Assembly: GCA_965140765.1 (NCBI GenBank)
Contig: OZ223309.1
Coordinates: 3,360,388-3,424,387 of the forward strand
Origin: Sunxiuqinia sp963678245
GTDB lineage: Bacteria; Bacteroidota; Bacteroidia; Bacteroidales; Prolixibacteraceae
DNA: 64,000 nucleotides
Reading direction: 5' to 3'
Both the position numbers and the translations under genes were made by a program. Shown here in pieces: positions 10,075 through 18,101 of the stretch. The notes below the pieces were generated by a model. The model saw only the letters and a list, made by a program, of their open reading frames with translations. It did no database searches and was not told where the DNA came from. How positions within the stretch are numbered: the first letter of the stretch is position 1; every line of letters starts with the position of its first letter.

Positions 10075-10770
10075 CTAGTCAGTGACTGACTTTAATTCGA
10101 CTTGAATTCCAGGACTCATTGTGCTTGACAGGCAAATACTTTTTACGTAAGTACCTTTCGCAGCAGTCGGTTTCAATTTGATAATGGTGTTGATAAACTC
10201 ATGGGCATTTTCAACAATTTTATCAGCAGTAAAGGAAACTTTACCAATTGAAGTGTGAATAATACCAAATTTATCTACTTTAAAATCAATTTTACCTTGT
10301 TTAACTTCACCGACAGCTTTGCCAATATCCATAGTCACGGTTCCGCTTTTTGGATTAGGCATCAAGCCTCTGGGTCCTAAAACCCGACCTAACGGGCCAA
10401 CCTTTCCCATAACTGGAGGCATAGTAATTACCACATCGAAATCAGTCCATCCGCCTTTGATTTTCTCGATGTACTCATCAAGACCAACAAAGTCAGCACC
10501 AGCTTCTTTGGCTTCTGCCTCTTTATCAGGCGTAACCAATGCTAATACACGGACTTCTTTACCAGTTCCATGGGGTAAGGATACAACGCCTCTAACCATC
10601 TGATTGGCTTTTCTCGGGTCTACTCCTAAACGGACATCAATATCGACTGACGCATCAAACTTTGTAAAAGTAATTTCCTTCAGCAAAGATGCAGCATCAG
10701 ATAGTGAATATATTTTATCCTTTTCAAGTTTCTCCTGAGCAAGCTTTCTATTTTTTGTAATTCTGCCCAT
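10075..10770 (-). CDS. rplA: 50S ribosomal protein L1
   Basis: The L1 stalk protein, 231 residues, which helps move deacylated tRNA out of the E site. The signature segments include FDASVDIDVRLGVDPRKANQ and MGKVGPLGRVLGPRGLMPNP. The length is typical. It lies between rplK and rplJ with gaps of 14 bases on each side, in one operon. L1 is a known autoregulator of the rplKA transcript in other bacteria; this was not checked here. Confidence 0.98.
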   Translation of the reverse strand: MGRITKNRKLAQEKLEKDKIYSLSDAASLLKEITFTKFDASVDIDVRLGVDPRKANQMVRGVVSLPHGTGKEVRVLALVTPDKEAEAKEAGADFVGLDEYIEKIKGGWTDFDVVITMPPVMGKVGPLGRVLGPRGLMPNPKSGTVTMDIGKAVGEVKQGKIDFKVDKFGIIHTSIGKVSFTADKIVENAHEFINTIIKLKPTAAKGTYVKSICLSSTMSPGIQVELKSVTD

Positions 10771-10784
10771 TTTTAAAATTTTAA

Positions 10785-11228
10785 TTAGTTATTTGATGGA
10801 AATTGACCTGTTACGTTAATTCCCATGCTTCTGGCAGTACCAGCAACCATCTTCATAGCAGACTCCACTGTGAAACAGTTTAAATCAGACATTTTAGATT
10901 CTGCAATCTTTTTCACCTGATCCCAGCTTACTTTACCCACTTTTTTAACGTGTGGTTCAGCTGATCCTGATTTCAATTTAGCGGCTTCGAGCAATTGAAT
11001 GGCCACTGGGGGTTGTTTAATTACAAAATCAAACGATTTATCCGCATAAACAGTAATAATTACAGGAAGCACTTTACCAGCTTGGTCTTGTGTCCGCCCG
11101 TTAAACTGTTTGCAGAACTGCATGATATTAACCCCTTTGGCACCTAATGCTGGTCCTACCGGAGGTGAAGGGTTAGCTGCACCCCCCTTAATTTGTAACT
11201 TAATTAATCCAGCAACTTCTTTAGCCAT
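10785..11228 (-). CDS. rplK: 50S ribosomal protein L11
   Basis: The protein at the GTPase-associated centre, 147 residues. The N-terminal proline-rich segment PSPPVGPALGAKGVNIMQFC and the C-terminal rRNA-binding segment GTARSMGINVTG are canonical. It binds the thiostrepton region of 23S rRNA and takes part in Rel activation on stalled ribosomes; a rel gene is also in this window at 46961. It lies 22 bases downstream of nusG. Confidence 0.98.
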   Translation of the reverse strand: MAKEVAGLIKLQIKGGAANPSPPVGPALGAKGVNIMQFCKQFNGRTQDQAGKVLPVIITVYADKSFDFVIKQPPVAIQLLEAAKLKSGSAEPHVKKVGKVSWDQVKKIAESKMSDLNCFTVESAMKMVAGTARSMGINVTGQFPSNN

Positions 11229-11250
11229 AATAAAATCAATAAAAATTTAA

Positions 11251-11799
11251 CTACTCCTTTTCAACTTGCATAAAGCTAAGTTCCAAGGGTGTTTTACGTC
11301 CAAAAATTTTGACCATCACTTTCAACTTTTTCTTTTCCTCATTGATTTCTTCAATGATTCCATTGAATCCGTTAAAAGGACCATCAGTAACTTTCACAGT
11401 TTCACCAACAACATAAGGAATGTTCATTTCCTCGTCATTTTCAGCCATTTCATCAACCCTACCTAAGATACGGTTAACTTCAGTCTGACGCATTGGTACA
11501 GGATCTCCTCCTTTGGTGTCACCTAAGAATCCGATCACGTTGGTAATACTTTTCAACATGTGTGGAATCTCACCTACCAGAGCAGCCTCTAACAAAAGAT
11601 AACCAGGAAAGAAGTTACGCTCTTTGCTCACTTTTTTCCCGTTACGGATTTGATAGACCTTTTCAGTTGGAATTAGTACCTGTGAAACATACTCTTGAAG
11701 CCCAGCATTTGCAATTTCGCTTTCGATATATTCTTTTACCTTCTTTTCTTTCCCACCAATAGTCCTAAGAACATACCATTTTTTTACAATTTCGCTCAT
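11251..11799 (-). CDS. nusG: Transcription antitermination factor NusG
   Basis: A 182-residue NusG. The N-terminal NGN domain starts KKWYVLRTIGGKEKKVKEYI and contains the RNFFPGYLLLEA segment that meets the polymerase clamp. The C-terminal KOW domain carries VKVTDGPFNGFNGIIEEI. It couples RNA polymerase to elongation control and to translating ribosomes. Its place between secE and rplK is conserved across bacteria. Confidence 0.98.
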   Translation of the reverse strand: MSEIVKKWYVLRTIGGKEKKVKEYIESEIANAGLQEYVSQVLIPTEKVYQIRNGKKVSKERNFFPGYLLLEAALVGEIPHMLKSITNVIGFLGDTKGGDPVPMRQTEVNRILGRVDEMAENDEEMNIPYVVGETVKVTDGPFNGFNGIIEEINEEKKKLKVMVKIFGRKTPLELSFMQVEKE

Positions 11800-11817
11800 C
11801 TAGATTCTCCAATCGTA

Positions 11818-12009
11818 TTAATAAAATAAACTGTACACAAAGTTCATAATGTTCTCAAAAGAGATGTCCATTACGAATACAACAAGTGCTATAATAAAGG
11901 AAGCAACCATAACGATAAATGCACTATTTTGCAACTCTTTCCAAGTTGGCCAAGAAACTTTATGAACAAGCTCATTATAAGCTTCTTCTAAGTATAATTT
12001 AAGTTTCAT
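11818..12009 (-). CDS. secE: Preprotein translocase subunit SecE
   Basis: A 63-residue single-spanning subunit of the SecYEG channel. The amphipathic N-terminal helix ends in the conserved VSWPTWKELQNS motif, followed by one membrane segment (about residues 31-55, rich in Val, Ile, Ala and Phe). This short form is typical outside the enterobacteria. The stop lies 18 bases before the nusG start. Confidence 0.96.
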   Translation of the reverse strand: MKLKLYLEEAYNELVHKVSWPTWKELQNSAFIVMVASFIIALVVFVMDISFENIMNFVYSLFY

Positions 12010-12030
12010 CTATATTGTGTTTTAAGTTGT

Positions 12031-12094
12031 CAGATGGCAGGAAATCGAACCTACTTTATAAAAGCATAAAAAACTCCCCATTGAGTTTCATCCG
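12031..12094 (-). pseudogene. Degenerate tRNA-like element between tuf and secE
   Basis: Read on the minus strand, this 64-base stretch can fold as a small cloverleaf. Its acceptor-like arms pair 12089-12094 with 12031-12036 (one G-U). Two unpaired bases follow, then a D-like arm (12083-12086 with 12073-12076), an anticodon-like arm (12066-12070 with 12055-12059, six-base loop) and a T-like arm (12050-12054 with 12037-12041) whose loop reads TTCGATTT. The T-loop has one base too many, the anticodon loop one too few, and there is no variable loop. As I recall, many Bacteroidota have tRNA-Trp at this spot, so this is probably a decayed tRNA. A regulatory fold is the alternative. Confidence 0.5.
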
Positions 12095-12100
12095 GAAAGA

Positions 12101-12125
12101 GTCCCGAACCTTTTTGGTTCGGGAC
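12101..12125 (-). terminator. Perfect hairpin downstream of tuf
   Basis: A perfect 10-base-pair inverted repeat (12101-12110 and 12116-12125) around a five-base loop, 25 bases after the tuf stop. On the minus strand it is followed only by TCTTTCC, so the U-run is weak. It may act as a partial terminator or as an RNA end-protecting structure that lets tuf be expressed above secE-nusG. Confidence 0.55.
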
Positions 12126-12149
12126 ATCCTACTTCTTATTTTTTTTGTA

Positions 12150-13337
12150 TTATTCTACAATTTCAGTGACCTGACCGGCACCTACTGTACGTCCACCTTC
12201 GCGGATTGCGAAACGAAGACCAGTATTCAATGCCACTGGGTATATCAAGCTTACGTTGATTGTTACGTTATCGCCAGGCATTACCATTTCGCGTCCTTCT
12301 TCCAAGGTAATCTCTCCAGTTACGTCAAGGGTACGCAAGTAAAACTGAGGACGATATTTATTATGGAATGGAGTGTGACGTCCACCTTCTTCTTTTTTCA
12401 ATACATAAACCTCAGCTTTAAACTTTGTATGAGGAGTGATTGAACCAGGTTTAGCCAAAATCTGTCCACGTTTGATCTCTTTTTTATCAACACCTCGAAG
12501 CAACAAACCAACATTGTCACCAGCTTGACCATCATCCAAAATCTTACGGAACATTTCAACACCAGTACAAACAGTCTTACGACCTTCAGCACCTAAACCA
12601 ATCAACTGCAATTCATCACCTGTATGAACAACACCTGTTTCGATACGACCAGTAGCTACTGTACCACGACCTGTAATTGAGAATACATCCTCAACCGGCA
12701 TTAGGAAATCCTTATCAACATCTCTTTTGGGTAGTGGAATCCAAGTATCACAAGCGTCCATTAATTCAAGAACTTTTTCTTCCCATTCTGGTTCTCCATT
12801 AAGGGCACCAAGAGCTGAACCTTGAATAACAGGAGCGTTGTCACCGTCAAATTCATAGAAGTCCAATAATTCACGGATTTCCATTTCAACCAGTTCCAAC
12901 AATTCTTCATCTTCCACCATATCAACTTTATTCATAAAAACGACCAATTTAGGTACGTTTACCTGACGAGCCAATAGAATATGTTCACGTGTTTGTGGCA
13001 TAGGACCATCAGTTGCAGCTACTACAATAATAGCTCCATCCATCTGAGCAGCACCAGTTACCATATTCTTAACGTAATCGGCGTGACCCGGACAATCTAC
13101 GTGCGCATAGTGACGCGTAGCAGTTTGATACTCAACGTGAGCAGTATTAATCGTAATACCACGTTCTTTTTCTTCAGGTGCACTGTCGATTGAATCAAAT
13201 GATTTAATCTCAGAGAAACCTTTCTTTGCTAATACTGTTGTAATAGCAGCTGTCAGGGTAGTTTTACCATGGTCAACGTGGCCAATAGTACCAATGTTCA
13301 CATGGTCTTTATCCCTATTAAAATGTTCTTTAGCCAT
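12150..13337 (-). CDS. tuf: Elongation factor Tu
   Basis: The GTPase that delivers aminoacyl-tRNA to the ribosome, 395 residues. The P-loop GHVDHGKT is at residues 19-26. The switch II DCPGH motif and the guanine-specific NKVD motif are intact, and domains 2 and 3 are full length, ending in GQVTEIVE. Four tRNA genes lie directly upstream on the same strand. This is the arrangement known from thrU-tyrU-glyT-thrT-tufB of Escherichia coli, suggesting a joint tRNA-tuf transcript. Confidence 0.99.
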   Translation of the reverse strand: MAKEHFNRDKDHVNIGTIGHVDHGKTTLTAAITTVLAKKGFSEIKSFDSIDSAPEEKERGITINTAHVEYQTATRHYAHVDCPGHADYVKNMVTGAAQMDGAIIVVAATDGPMPQTREHILLARQVNVPKLVVFMNKVDMVEDEELLELVEMEIRELLDFYEFDGDNAPVIQGSALGALNGEPEWEEKVLELMDACDTWIPLPKRDVDKDFLMPVEDVFSITGRGTVATGRIETGVVHTGDELQLIGLGAEGRKTVCTGVEMFRKILDDGQAGDNVGLLLRGVDKKEIKRGQILAKPGSITPHTKFKAEVYVLKKEEGGRHTPFHNKYRPQFYLRTLDVTGEITLEEGREMVMPGDNVTINVSLIYPVALNTGLRFAIREGGRTVGAGQVTEIVE

Positions 13338-13381
13338 AACTCGTAATTATTAATTATCTTTTTTTTATTTATTTATCAGTG

Positions 13382-13453
<72 letters not shown>

Positions 13454-13481
13454 AACGAATAATTTCGTTAAAAAAAAATTG

Positions 13482-13554
13482 AGCGGGAGACGAGATTCAA
13501 ACTCGCGACCCTTAGCTTGGAAGGCTAATGCTCTATCAGCTGAGCTACTCCCGC
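13482..13554 (-). tRNA. tRNA-Gly (anticodon TCC)
   Basis: The acceptor GCGGGAG pairs with CTCCCGC, and the anticodon stem TTAGC/GCTAA encloses the loop CTTCCAA, giving anticodon TCC. The T-arm is regular. CCA is not encoded. Confidence 0.95.
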
Positions 13555-13637
13555 AAAAAACCCCGTAAATATCAACTTCCTAATTCAGAATTCCAAATTA
13601 AAAACCCTGTTATTCAAAAACGATATTAAAAGAGTTG

Positions 13638-13720
13638 TGGGGAGAGCAGGATTCGAACCTACGAAGACATAAGTCAGCAGAGTTACAGTCTGCCCCAGTT
13701 GGCCGCTTTGGTATCTCCCC
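13638..13720 (-). tRNA. tRNA-Tyr (anticodon GTA)
   Basis: The acceptor GGGGAGA pairs with TCTCCCC. The anticodon stem GCAGA/TCTGC encloses CTGTAAC, giving anticodon GTA. A long variable arm, expected for bacterial tyrosine tRNA, makes the gene 83 bases. CCA is not encoded. Confidence 0.95.
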
Positions 13721-13743
13721 AACAATATTTTTAGAACGTTATG

Positions 13744-13817
13744 AGCCGAATCTCAGATTCGAACTGAGGACCCCGAGATTACAAATCACGTGCTCTGGCC
13801 AACTGAGCTAATTCGGC
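13744..13817 (-). tRNA. tRNA-Thr (anticodon TGT)
   Basis: The acceptor GCCGAAT pairs with ATTCGGC, and the anticodon loop TTTGTAA gives anticodon TGT. The anticodon stem CGTGA/TCTCG contains a U-U mismatch at its third pair, which is unusual. It is the first tRNA of the tRNA-tuf cluster. Confidence 0.93.
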
Positions 13818-13899
13818 AACATTTCTCTCCCATTCTTTTGGTCAAATCAAAACCCCGGCAAACGACCAATTTCGTATGTTTACTGAGGTTTATCATGTC

Positions 13900-13924
13900 C
13901 AAGCTCTGACTAACCAGAGACTTG
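13900..13924 (-). promoter_or_regulatory. Leader hairpin upstream of the tRNA-tuf cluster
   Basis: Arms at 13900-13908 and 13915-13924 pair over nine positions with one bulged base, around a six-base loop. The hairpin lies between the promoter-like box at 13940-13947 and the first tRNA, so it would sit in the transcribed leader. It could be a processing or attenuation element; there is no U-run after it. Confidence 0.35.
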
Positions 13925-13939
13925 TCCAAAAAGGGTTTG

Positions 13940-13947
13940 CAAATGTA
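13940..13947 (-). promoter_or_regulatory. Promoter -7 box for the tRNA-tuf operon
   Basis: The minus strand reads TACATTTG, an exact match to the Bacteroidota -7 consensus TAnnTTTG. It is about 125 bases upstream of the first tRNA and downstream of hpf. No exact TTTG -33 box stands at the usual 19-21 base spacing; a CTTG lies 21 bases upstream. Confidence 0.45.
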
Positions 13948-13992
13948 TGAATATTTTTAAAAAACTCACAAGAATCAAAGTTTTTTTTGAAA

Positions 13993-14295
13993 TTATTTTT
14001 CCTTCTTCTTTTCTTTGAATTTAGTAAGCTGCTTACGAATGGCATCAGCAGCTAAATCAATAGCTTCTTCAAAAGTTGCCGCTTCTTTTTTTGCAAACAA
14101 ATATCCATTAGAAGGTATCGAAAGCTTGATTTCTGCCATCTTGTTATCGACTGCCTCAGGCTTGGTCACCTTTAAAATTAATTCTGCGGATATAATTCCC
14201 TCAAAAAAGGTATCTAGTTTATTTAGCTTTTTATTCGCAAAACTGACTAATTTCTGATCTGGTGTAAAATGAACTGCATTCAAATTAATGTTCAT
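13993..14295 (-). CDS. hpf: Ribosome hibernation-promoting factor, short form
   Basis: A 100-residue protein of the HPF/YfiA (RaiA) family. It starts MNINLNAVHFTPDQKLVSFA and has the two-helix, four-strand pattern of the S30AE domain, with a very basic tail (KFKEKKKEK). There is no long C-terminal dimerisation domain, so it is the short type. It binds the 30S decoding region in resting cells. It is the third gene of the rpsU-xerC-hpf unit, starting 18 bases after the recombinase stop. Confidence 0.93.
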   Translation of the reverse strand: MNINLNAVHFTPDQKLVSFANKKLNKLDTFFEGIISAELILKVTKPEAVDNKMAEIKLSIPSNGYLFAKKEAATFEEAIDLAADAIRKQLTKFKEKKKEK

Positions 14296-14313
14296 GTCTT
14301 TTCCTCCTTTAAT

Positions 14314-15198
14314 TTAGGCTCTCGGATGAGCTTGTTTGTAAATGCTTTGAAGTTTATCCGTCGTTGTATGAGTATAAACCTGGGTAGCAGCAAGATTACT
14401 ATGTCCCAGCAACTCTTTAACGGCGTTCAGATCCGCCCCCCGATTCAACAAATGCGTTGCAAAACTGTGTCGAAGTACGTGCGGACTCTTTTTCTCAAGT
14501 GTTGTTACCAATGTTAGGTACTTTTTTACGACCCGATAGACCAATTTCTCATAAACCTTCTTCCCTTTTTTCGTTGCGAAGAAATATGACATTTCTCCGC
14601 CAAACTCCAATTCCCTCAAAACTAAATACTCTTCAATCAAGGTATTCAAGCTTCTTGGATAGGGCACAATTCTTTCCTTGTTGTTTTTACCCAACACCTT
14701 TATCAGGTATTCCGAAAGAAAAATTTGCCCACGGGTTAAGTTAACCAATTCTGAAAGTCGAATCCCTGTTCCATAAAACAGGCTTAGGATAAGCTTGTCG
14801 CGAACTCCTTCAAAGTCTCTCGAAAAATAACCGTCATCCAACAAATGATGCAAGCTATTCTCGTCAACAAAAATCGGGAGCTTTTTAGGAACCCGAGGTG
14901 TTATCACTCCATCAACAGGGCTTACCGGAATTATCTCTTGCCGCAGCAAGTATTTGTAAAAAGCTTTAAGCGAAGTAACTTTTCGAGTTACCGTTTTTGC
15001 CGTTAGCCCTTGACTCATTTGATAAACTACCCAGCTCCTGATCAACCTTGTATCTACCGTTTTAACATCAAAATCCCCGACCGTACTGAAGACAAACTCT
15101 TCAAACTGATCGAGGTCTTTCTCATATGCTACAACGGTATTCTTTGAGCACCTTTTCTCGAATTTCAAGTATTTCAGAAATGATTCCCGATTTGACAT
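14314..15198 (-). CDS. xerC: Tyrosine recombinase of the XerC/XerD type
   Basis: A 294-residue site-specific recombinase. The N-terminal SAM-like core-binding domain (about 1-90) precedes a catalytic domain with the full set of active-site residues: Arg147 (in GTGIRLSE), Lys171, His240, Arg243 (HVLRH), His266 (LLGHSN) and the nucleophile Tyr275. Such proteins resolve chromosome dimers at dif. Its fixed place between rpsU and hpf marks a housekeeping Xer protein rather than a mobile integrase. Whether it is the XerC or XerD partner cannot be told from the sequence alone. Confidence 0.9.
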   Translation of the reverse strand: MSNRESFLKYLKFEKRCSKNTVVAYEKDLDQFEEFVFSTVGDFDVKTVDTRLIRSWVVYQMSQGLTAKTVTRKVTSLKAFYKYLLRQEIIPVSPVDGVITPRVPKKLPIFVDENSLHHLLDDGYFSRDFEGVRDKLILSLFYGTGIRLSELVNLTRGQIFLSEYLIKVLGKNNKERIVPYPRSLNTLIEEYLVLRELEFGGEMSYFFATKKGKKVYEKLVYRVVKKYLTLVTTLEKKSPHVLRHSFATHLLNRGADLNAVKELLGHSNLAATQVYTHTTTDKLQSIYKQAHPRA

Positions 15199-15243
15199 TT
15201 AAAAACGTCTTTTTTATTGCAAAGGGAATCAGGCTAAAGTAAT

Positions 15244-15435
15244 CTAGTCTTCCTCGCGTTGCAATTGTTCAATATAGATAGCCTTTTTCACTTCAGCTCT
15301 TCTTTCTACTGAAGGCTTCACATAGGCCTGTCTTCCACGTAACTCTTTGATTACGCCAGTTTTTTCAAACTTTCTCTTGAATCTCTTAAGGGCTCTTTCG
15401 ATATTTTCGCCTTCTTTAACAGGAATAACGATCAT
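15244..15435 (-). CDS. rpsU: 30S ribosomal protein S21
   Basis: A 63-residue S21, starting MIVIPVKEGENIERALKRFK and rich in basic residues. It binds near the anti-Shine-Dalgarno end of 16S rRNA. A good promoter match lies just upstream (15472-15502), so it is probably the first gene of the rpsU-xerC-hpf unit. Confidence 0.96.
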   Translation of the reverse strand: MIVIPVKEGENIERALKRFKRKFEKTGVIKELRGRQAYVKPSVERRAEVKKAIYIEQLQREED

Positions 15436-15471
15436 ATAATTTTAATTTTAAGCTGTTTAAATTTCGAGCCG

Positions 15472-15502
15472 CAAATTTATGAATTCTATGATAGTATTCA
15501 AA
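15472..15502 (-). promoter_or_regulatory. Bacteroidota-type promoter of rpsU
   Basis: On the minus strand a TTTG (-33 box, 15499-15502) is followed after 19 bases by TAAATTTG (15472-15479), an exact match to TAnnTTTG. The -7 box is about 37 bases upstream of the rpsU ATG. This is the clearest promoter in the window. Confidence 0.7.
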
Positions 15503-15571
15503 TTAATCTCATAAAAAAATAAATATTTAAATCGTAGTGCTCTTAATAGGCTAGTAATTAAACAACTTCAA

Positions 15572-16483
15572 TCAGTTTTTAGTTTTCAAATAGGAGGTGA
15601 TTTTTTTGAATTCTTCCTCATTCATCAAATTGTTTAATCGTATTGTTCTAACATCTTTAATAAATCCGTTTTTCGAACGGAAGTCTAAAATGGCGTTTGC
15701 CTGATCCCAGCTTACGTATGGATGTCTTGCAATCTCAGCAACATCAGCAAAATTAACGTTTATCTTTCGAATAGTTGCGGTGTCTATTTTCAGATACGGA
15801 AGTATGTTATTAATGGTTTCCGGTTTCAAGCCATAAACTTCATGAAGTTGCTCCAACGTATAAAAACCACCAAGAAGTTCCCGGTATTTTACTATTCGCT
15901 TCGACAGCACATTGCCAATACCACTTAACAATTTAAGATCTTTTGCTGTTGCTGAATTTATTTCGAATGTTCGTTCAAACTCAACTTTGGGAGGGGTTTC
16001 TTTTGCTACCGTGCTAACCTTAGGCTTCTCAGAAATGAAGGAATTAGCATTCTTCTTTTTTACTATCTGTTTCTTTTTAATGGAGACATAGGGATAAACT
16101 GCGTCAAAAATAGAATCGTCCATCCCATATATCTTCCGGATATCTTCAGCCTTATAAAGGCGCCCTCCTTTTTGTCGATACTTCAGTAAGTTTTGCTTGA
16201 CTCGATGCGGTAAGCGTAAACTATCCAATTGAATAGAATCGATCGTATTGGGATCAAACAGAAAAAGTTCCCCCGTTTCCAGTACTTCATTTTTCTCATT
16301 TTCCTCTAGCATCGCAATGAGCTGCTTAAACTTTTCAGGATCGGCTTCCCCGGGAGTCTCGAAATAAAAGATGAGTTGATTGGCCAGTAGAAAGAATAAA
16401 ATCAAAAATAAAAGGACAAACAAGCCACGTCGCTCATTTTTGGTAAACGTAAAATACTCCAGAATTATGCGGTGTAGTTTCAC
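15572..16483 (-). CDS. Membrane-anchored helix-hairpin-helix protein, ComEA-like
   Basis: A 303-residue protein with one N-terminal membrane segment (about residues 20-40) and at least two helix-hairpin-helix modules. One module is around DSIQLDSLRLPHRVKQNLLK. The clearest one, FEINSATAKDLKLLSGIG, has the LxxLxGIG pattern of DNA-binding ComEA-type repeats. A third, weaker module ends the protein. By analogy it could bind DNA at the cell envelope, for example during uptake, but no other competence genes flank it. The start appears to be a GTG. It stands between rpsU and an NSS transporter with its own gaps. Confidence 0.8.
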   Translation of the reverse strand: MKLHRIILEYFTFTKNERRGLFVLLFLILFFLLANQLIFYFETPGEADPEKFKQLIAMLEENEKNEVLETGELFLFDPNTIDSIQLDSLRLPHRVKQNLLKYRQKGGRLYKAEDIRKIYGMDDSIFDAVYPYVSIKKKQIVKKKNANSFISEKPKVSTVAKETPPKVEFERTFEINSATAKDLKLLSGIGNVLSKRIVKYRELLGGFYTLEQLHEVYGLKPETINNILPYLKIDTATIRKINVNFADVAEIARHPYVSWDQANAILDFRSKNGFIKDVRTIRLNNLMNEEEFKKITSYLKTKN

Positions 16484-16572
16484 TAGGATATTCTTTTGAT
16501 CAGACTTTAGCTTTCTTCAGCTGGATAACAAAATCTTTTCAAAAGTTACAATAAAAACATTTAGAATAAAAG

Positions 16573-17937
16573 CTATATTTTCAGCAATCCTATTCCACTA
16601 AGAAACACAATGGCAATCGCAATGGGCGCAATAAACTTCACGAGAAAGATAAAGCCAGAAAGTAGCAACTCAGAAATACTTCCACCATTTTCAATCTCTG
16701 CTCGTATCTTTTTACGGCCAAATTTCCAACCGATAAACAGCGAAATGAAAAGACCGCCCAACGGTAAAAGTAAGTTTGCAGAGATCCAATCCAACAGGTC
16801 GAAAAAGTTCAGATCGTAAAATGTATAATCTTTGAAAATACCCATCGACAAAGAACAAATTACACCTAACAGCGCAATTAGTGCCGTGGAAAAAATCGTT
16901 GCAATCTTTCTTTTCAATTTCAGTTCTTCATGAAAATAAGCTACAACGACCTCTAAAATAGAAATTGATGAGGTTAAGGCAGCAACCGTCAACAGTAAAA
17001 AGAAAAGGATTGCAAAAATGTAGCCACCTGGCATTTGCTGGAAAACATTGGGAAGAGTAATAAACACAAGTCCCGGTCCACTGCTGGGTTCAATTCCAAA
17101 TGCAAACACCGCAGGAAAAATAGCCACTCCTGCTAAAATAGCAATCAGGGTATCAGCTATCGTAACTTTAACCGCAGTATTGAGTAGATTATTCTTCTTG
17201 TCAATATAAGATCCGTACGTGATAAGAGTTCCCATTCCTAAGCTGAGCGAAAAGAATGCATGTCCTAAGGCACTTAAAACCCCTTCCCCTGTTAATTTTG
17301 AGAAATCCGGATGAAACAAGAAACGTAGGCCCTCTCCTGCTCCCGGTAACGTGACTGCCCGAATATTTAAAATGATGATAATTACGACTAAAACAGGCAT
17401 CATTACTTTCACATTGCGTTCAATCCCATCTTTGATTCCCAACATAACAATAGCGCCAGTTAGCACCATAAAGAGAAGTTGATACATAACAGGCTGTATT
17501 GGAGACTCAATGAAGCTCGTAAACATGACAGCCAATTGATCCGGACTTTGATCTTCAAATCCATTCGAAAGCGCTGTAACGATATAATCAATACTCCAAC
17601 CTGCAACCACCCCATAAAATGCCAGAATCATGAAAGCAGCCCCGACACCTAATATTCCAACATATTGCCAAAGAGAATTTGGCGCTAGCTTTTTAAACGC
17701 ACCAAATGCATTGCGGTGCGACTTACGTCCAATGATGAATTCGGAAAGCATGATCGGCAGACCAATTGCCAAAATAAAGCCGAGATAAACAAACAAAAAG
17801 GCTGCTCCACCATAAACTCCGGTTATATAGGGAAATTTCCAAATATTACCCAAGCCAACGGCCGAACCTGCTGCTGCTGCTATTACTCCAAATGAACTCG
17901 AAAACTCTGCTCGACCCTTTTTCGACTGCTTTGACAT
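16573..17937 (-). CDS. Sodium-dependent transporter, NSS/SNF family
   Basis: A 454-residue inner-membrane protein with about eleven predicted membrane segments. The first carries the family signature AAAGSAVGLGNIWKFPY, whose unwound Gly-Asn region binds sodium and substrate in LeuT-type transporters. These proteins import amino acids or related amines with sodium. The substrate cannot be read from the sequence. Eleven rather than twelve helices is common for bacterial members of this length. Confidence 0.92.
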   Translation of the reverse strand: MSKQSKKGRAEFSSSFGVIAAAAGSAVGLGNIWKFPYITGVYGGAAFLFVYLGFILAIGLPIMLSEFIIGRKSHRNAFGAFKKLAPNSLWQYVGILGVGAAFMILAFYGVVAGWSIDYIVTALSNGFEDQSPDQLAVMFTSFIESPIQPVMYQLLFMVLTGAIVMLGIKDGIERNVKVMMPVLVVIIIILNIRAVTLPGAGEGLRFLFHPDFSKLTGEGVLSALGHAFFSLSLGMGTLITYGSYIDKKNNLLNTAVKVTIADTLIAILAGVAIFPAVFAFGIEPSSGPGLVFITLPNVFQQMPGGYIFAILFFLLLTVAALTSSISILEVVVAYFHEELKLKRKIATIFSTALIALLGVICSLSMGIFKDYTFYDLNFFDLLDWISANLLLPLGGLFISLFIGWKFGRKKIRAEIENGGSISELLLSGFIFLVKFIAPIAIAIVFLSGIGLLKI

Positions 17938-18051
17938 AAACGATAAATAAAATGGAAGTGAGTGTTTACTATTCTGATTAGCGGTAAAAATGCGAAATAT
18001 TTCCTTTCACTCAAAAAAAACAAGTGTATTGGCAATGGAAATTAATGATAC

Positions 18052-18083
18052 AAAAAAAGGCCCTCCAAAAATGAAGGGCCTTT
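18052..18083 (-). terminator. Terminator of the aldolase gene
   Basis: Arms at 18056-18064 and 18075-18083 form a perfect nine-base-pair stem. On the minus strand it is followed by a T-run (A at 18052-18058 on the plus strand). It lies 18 bases after the stop of the aldolase gene. Confidence 0.85.
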
Positions 18084-18101
18084 ATATCTATCTGGTAAAA
18101 A

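Noticed and set aside
14314..15198. The tyrosine recombinase as part of an integrated mobile element.
   Set aside because: It sits in the conserved rpsU-hpf setting, has no att-like repeats, and is a normal housekeeping Xer gene.
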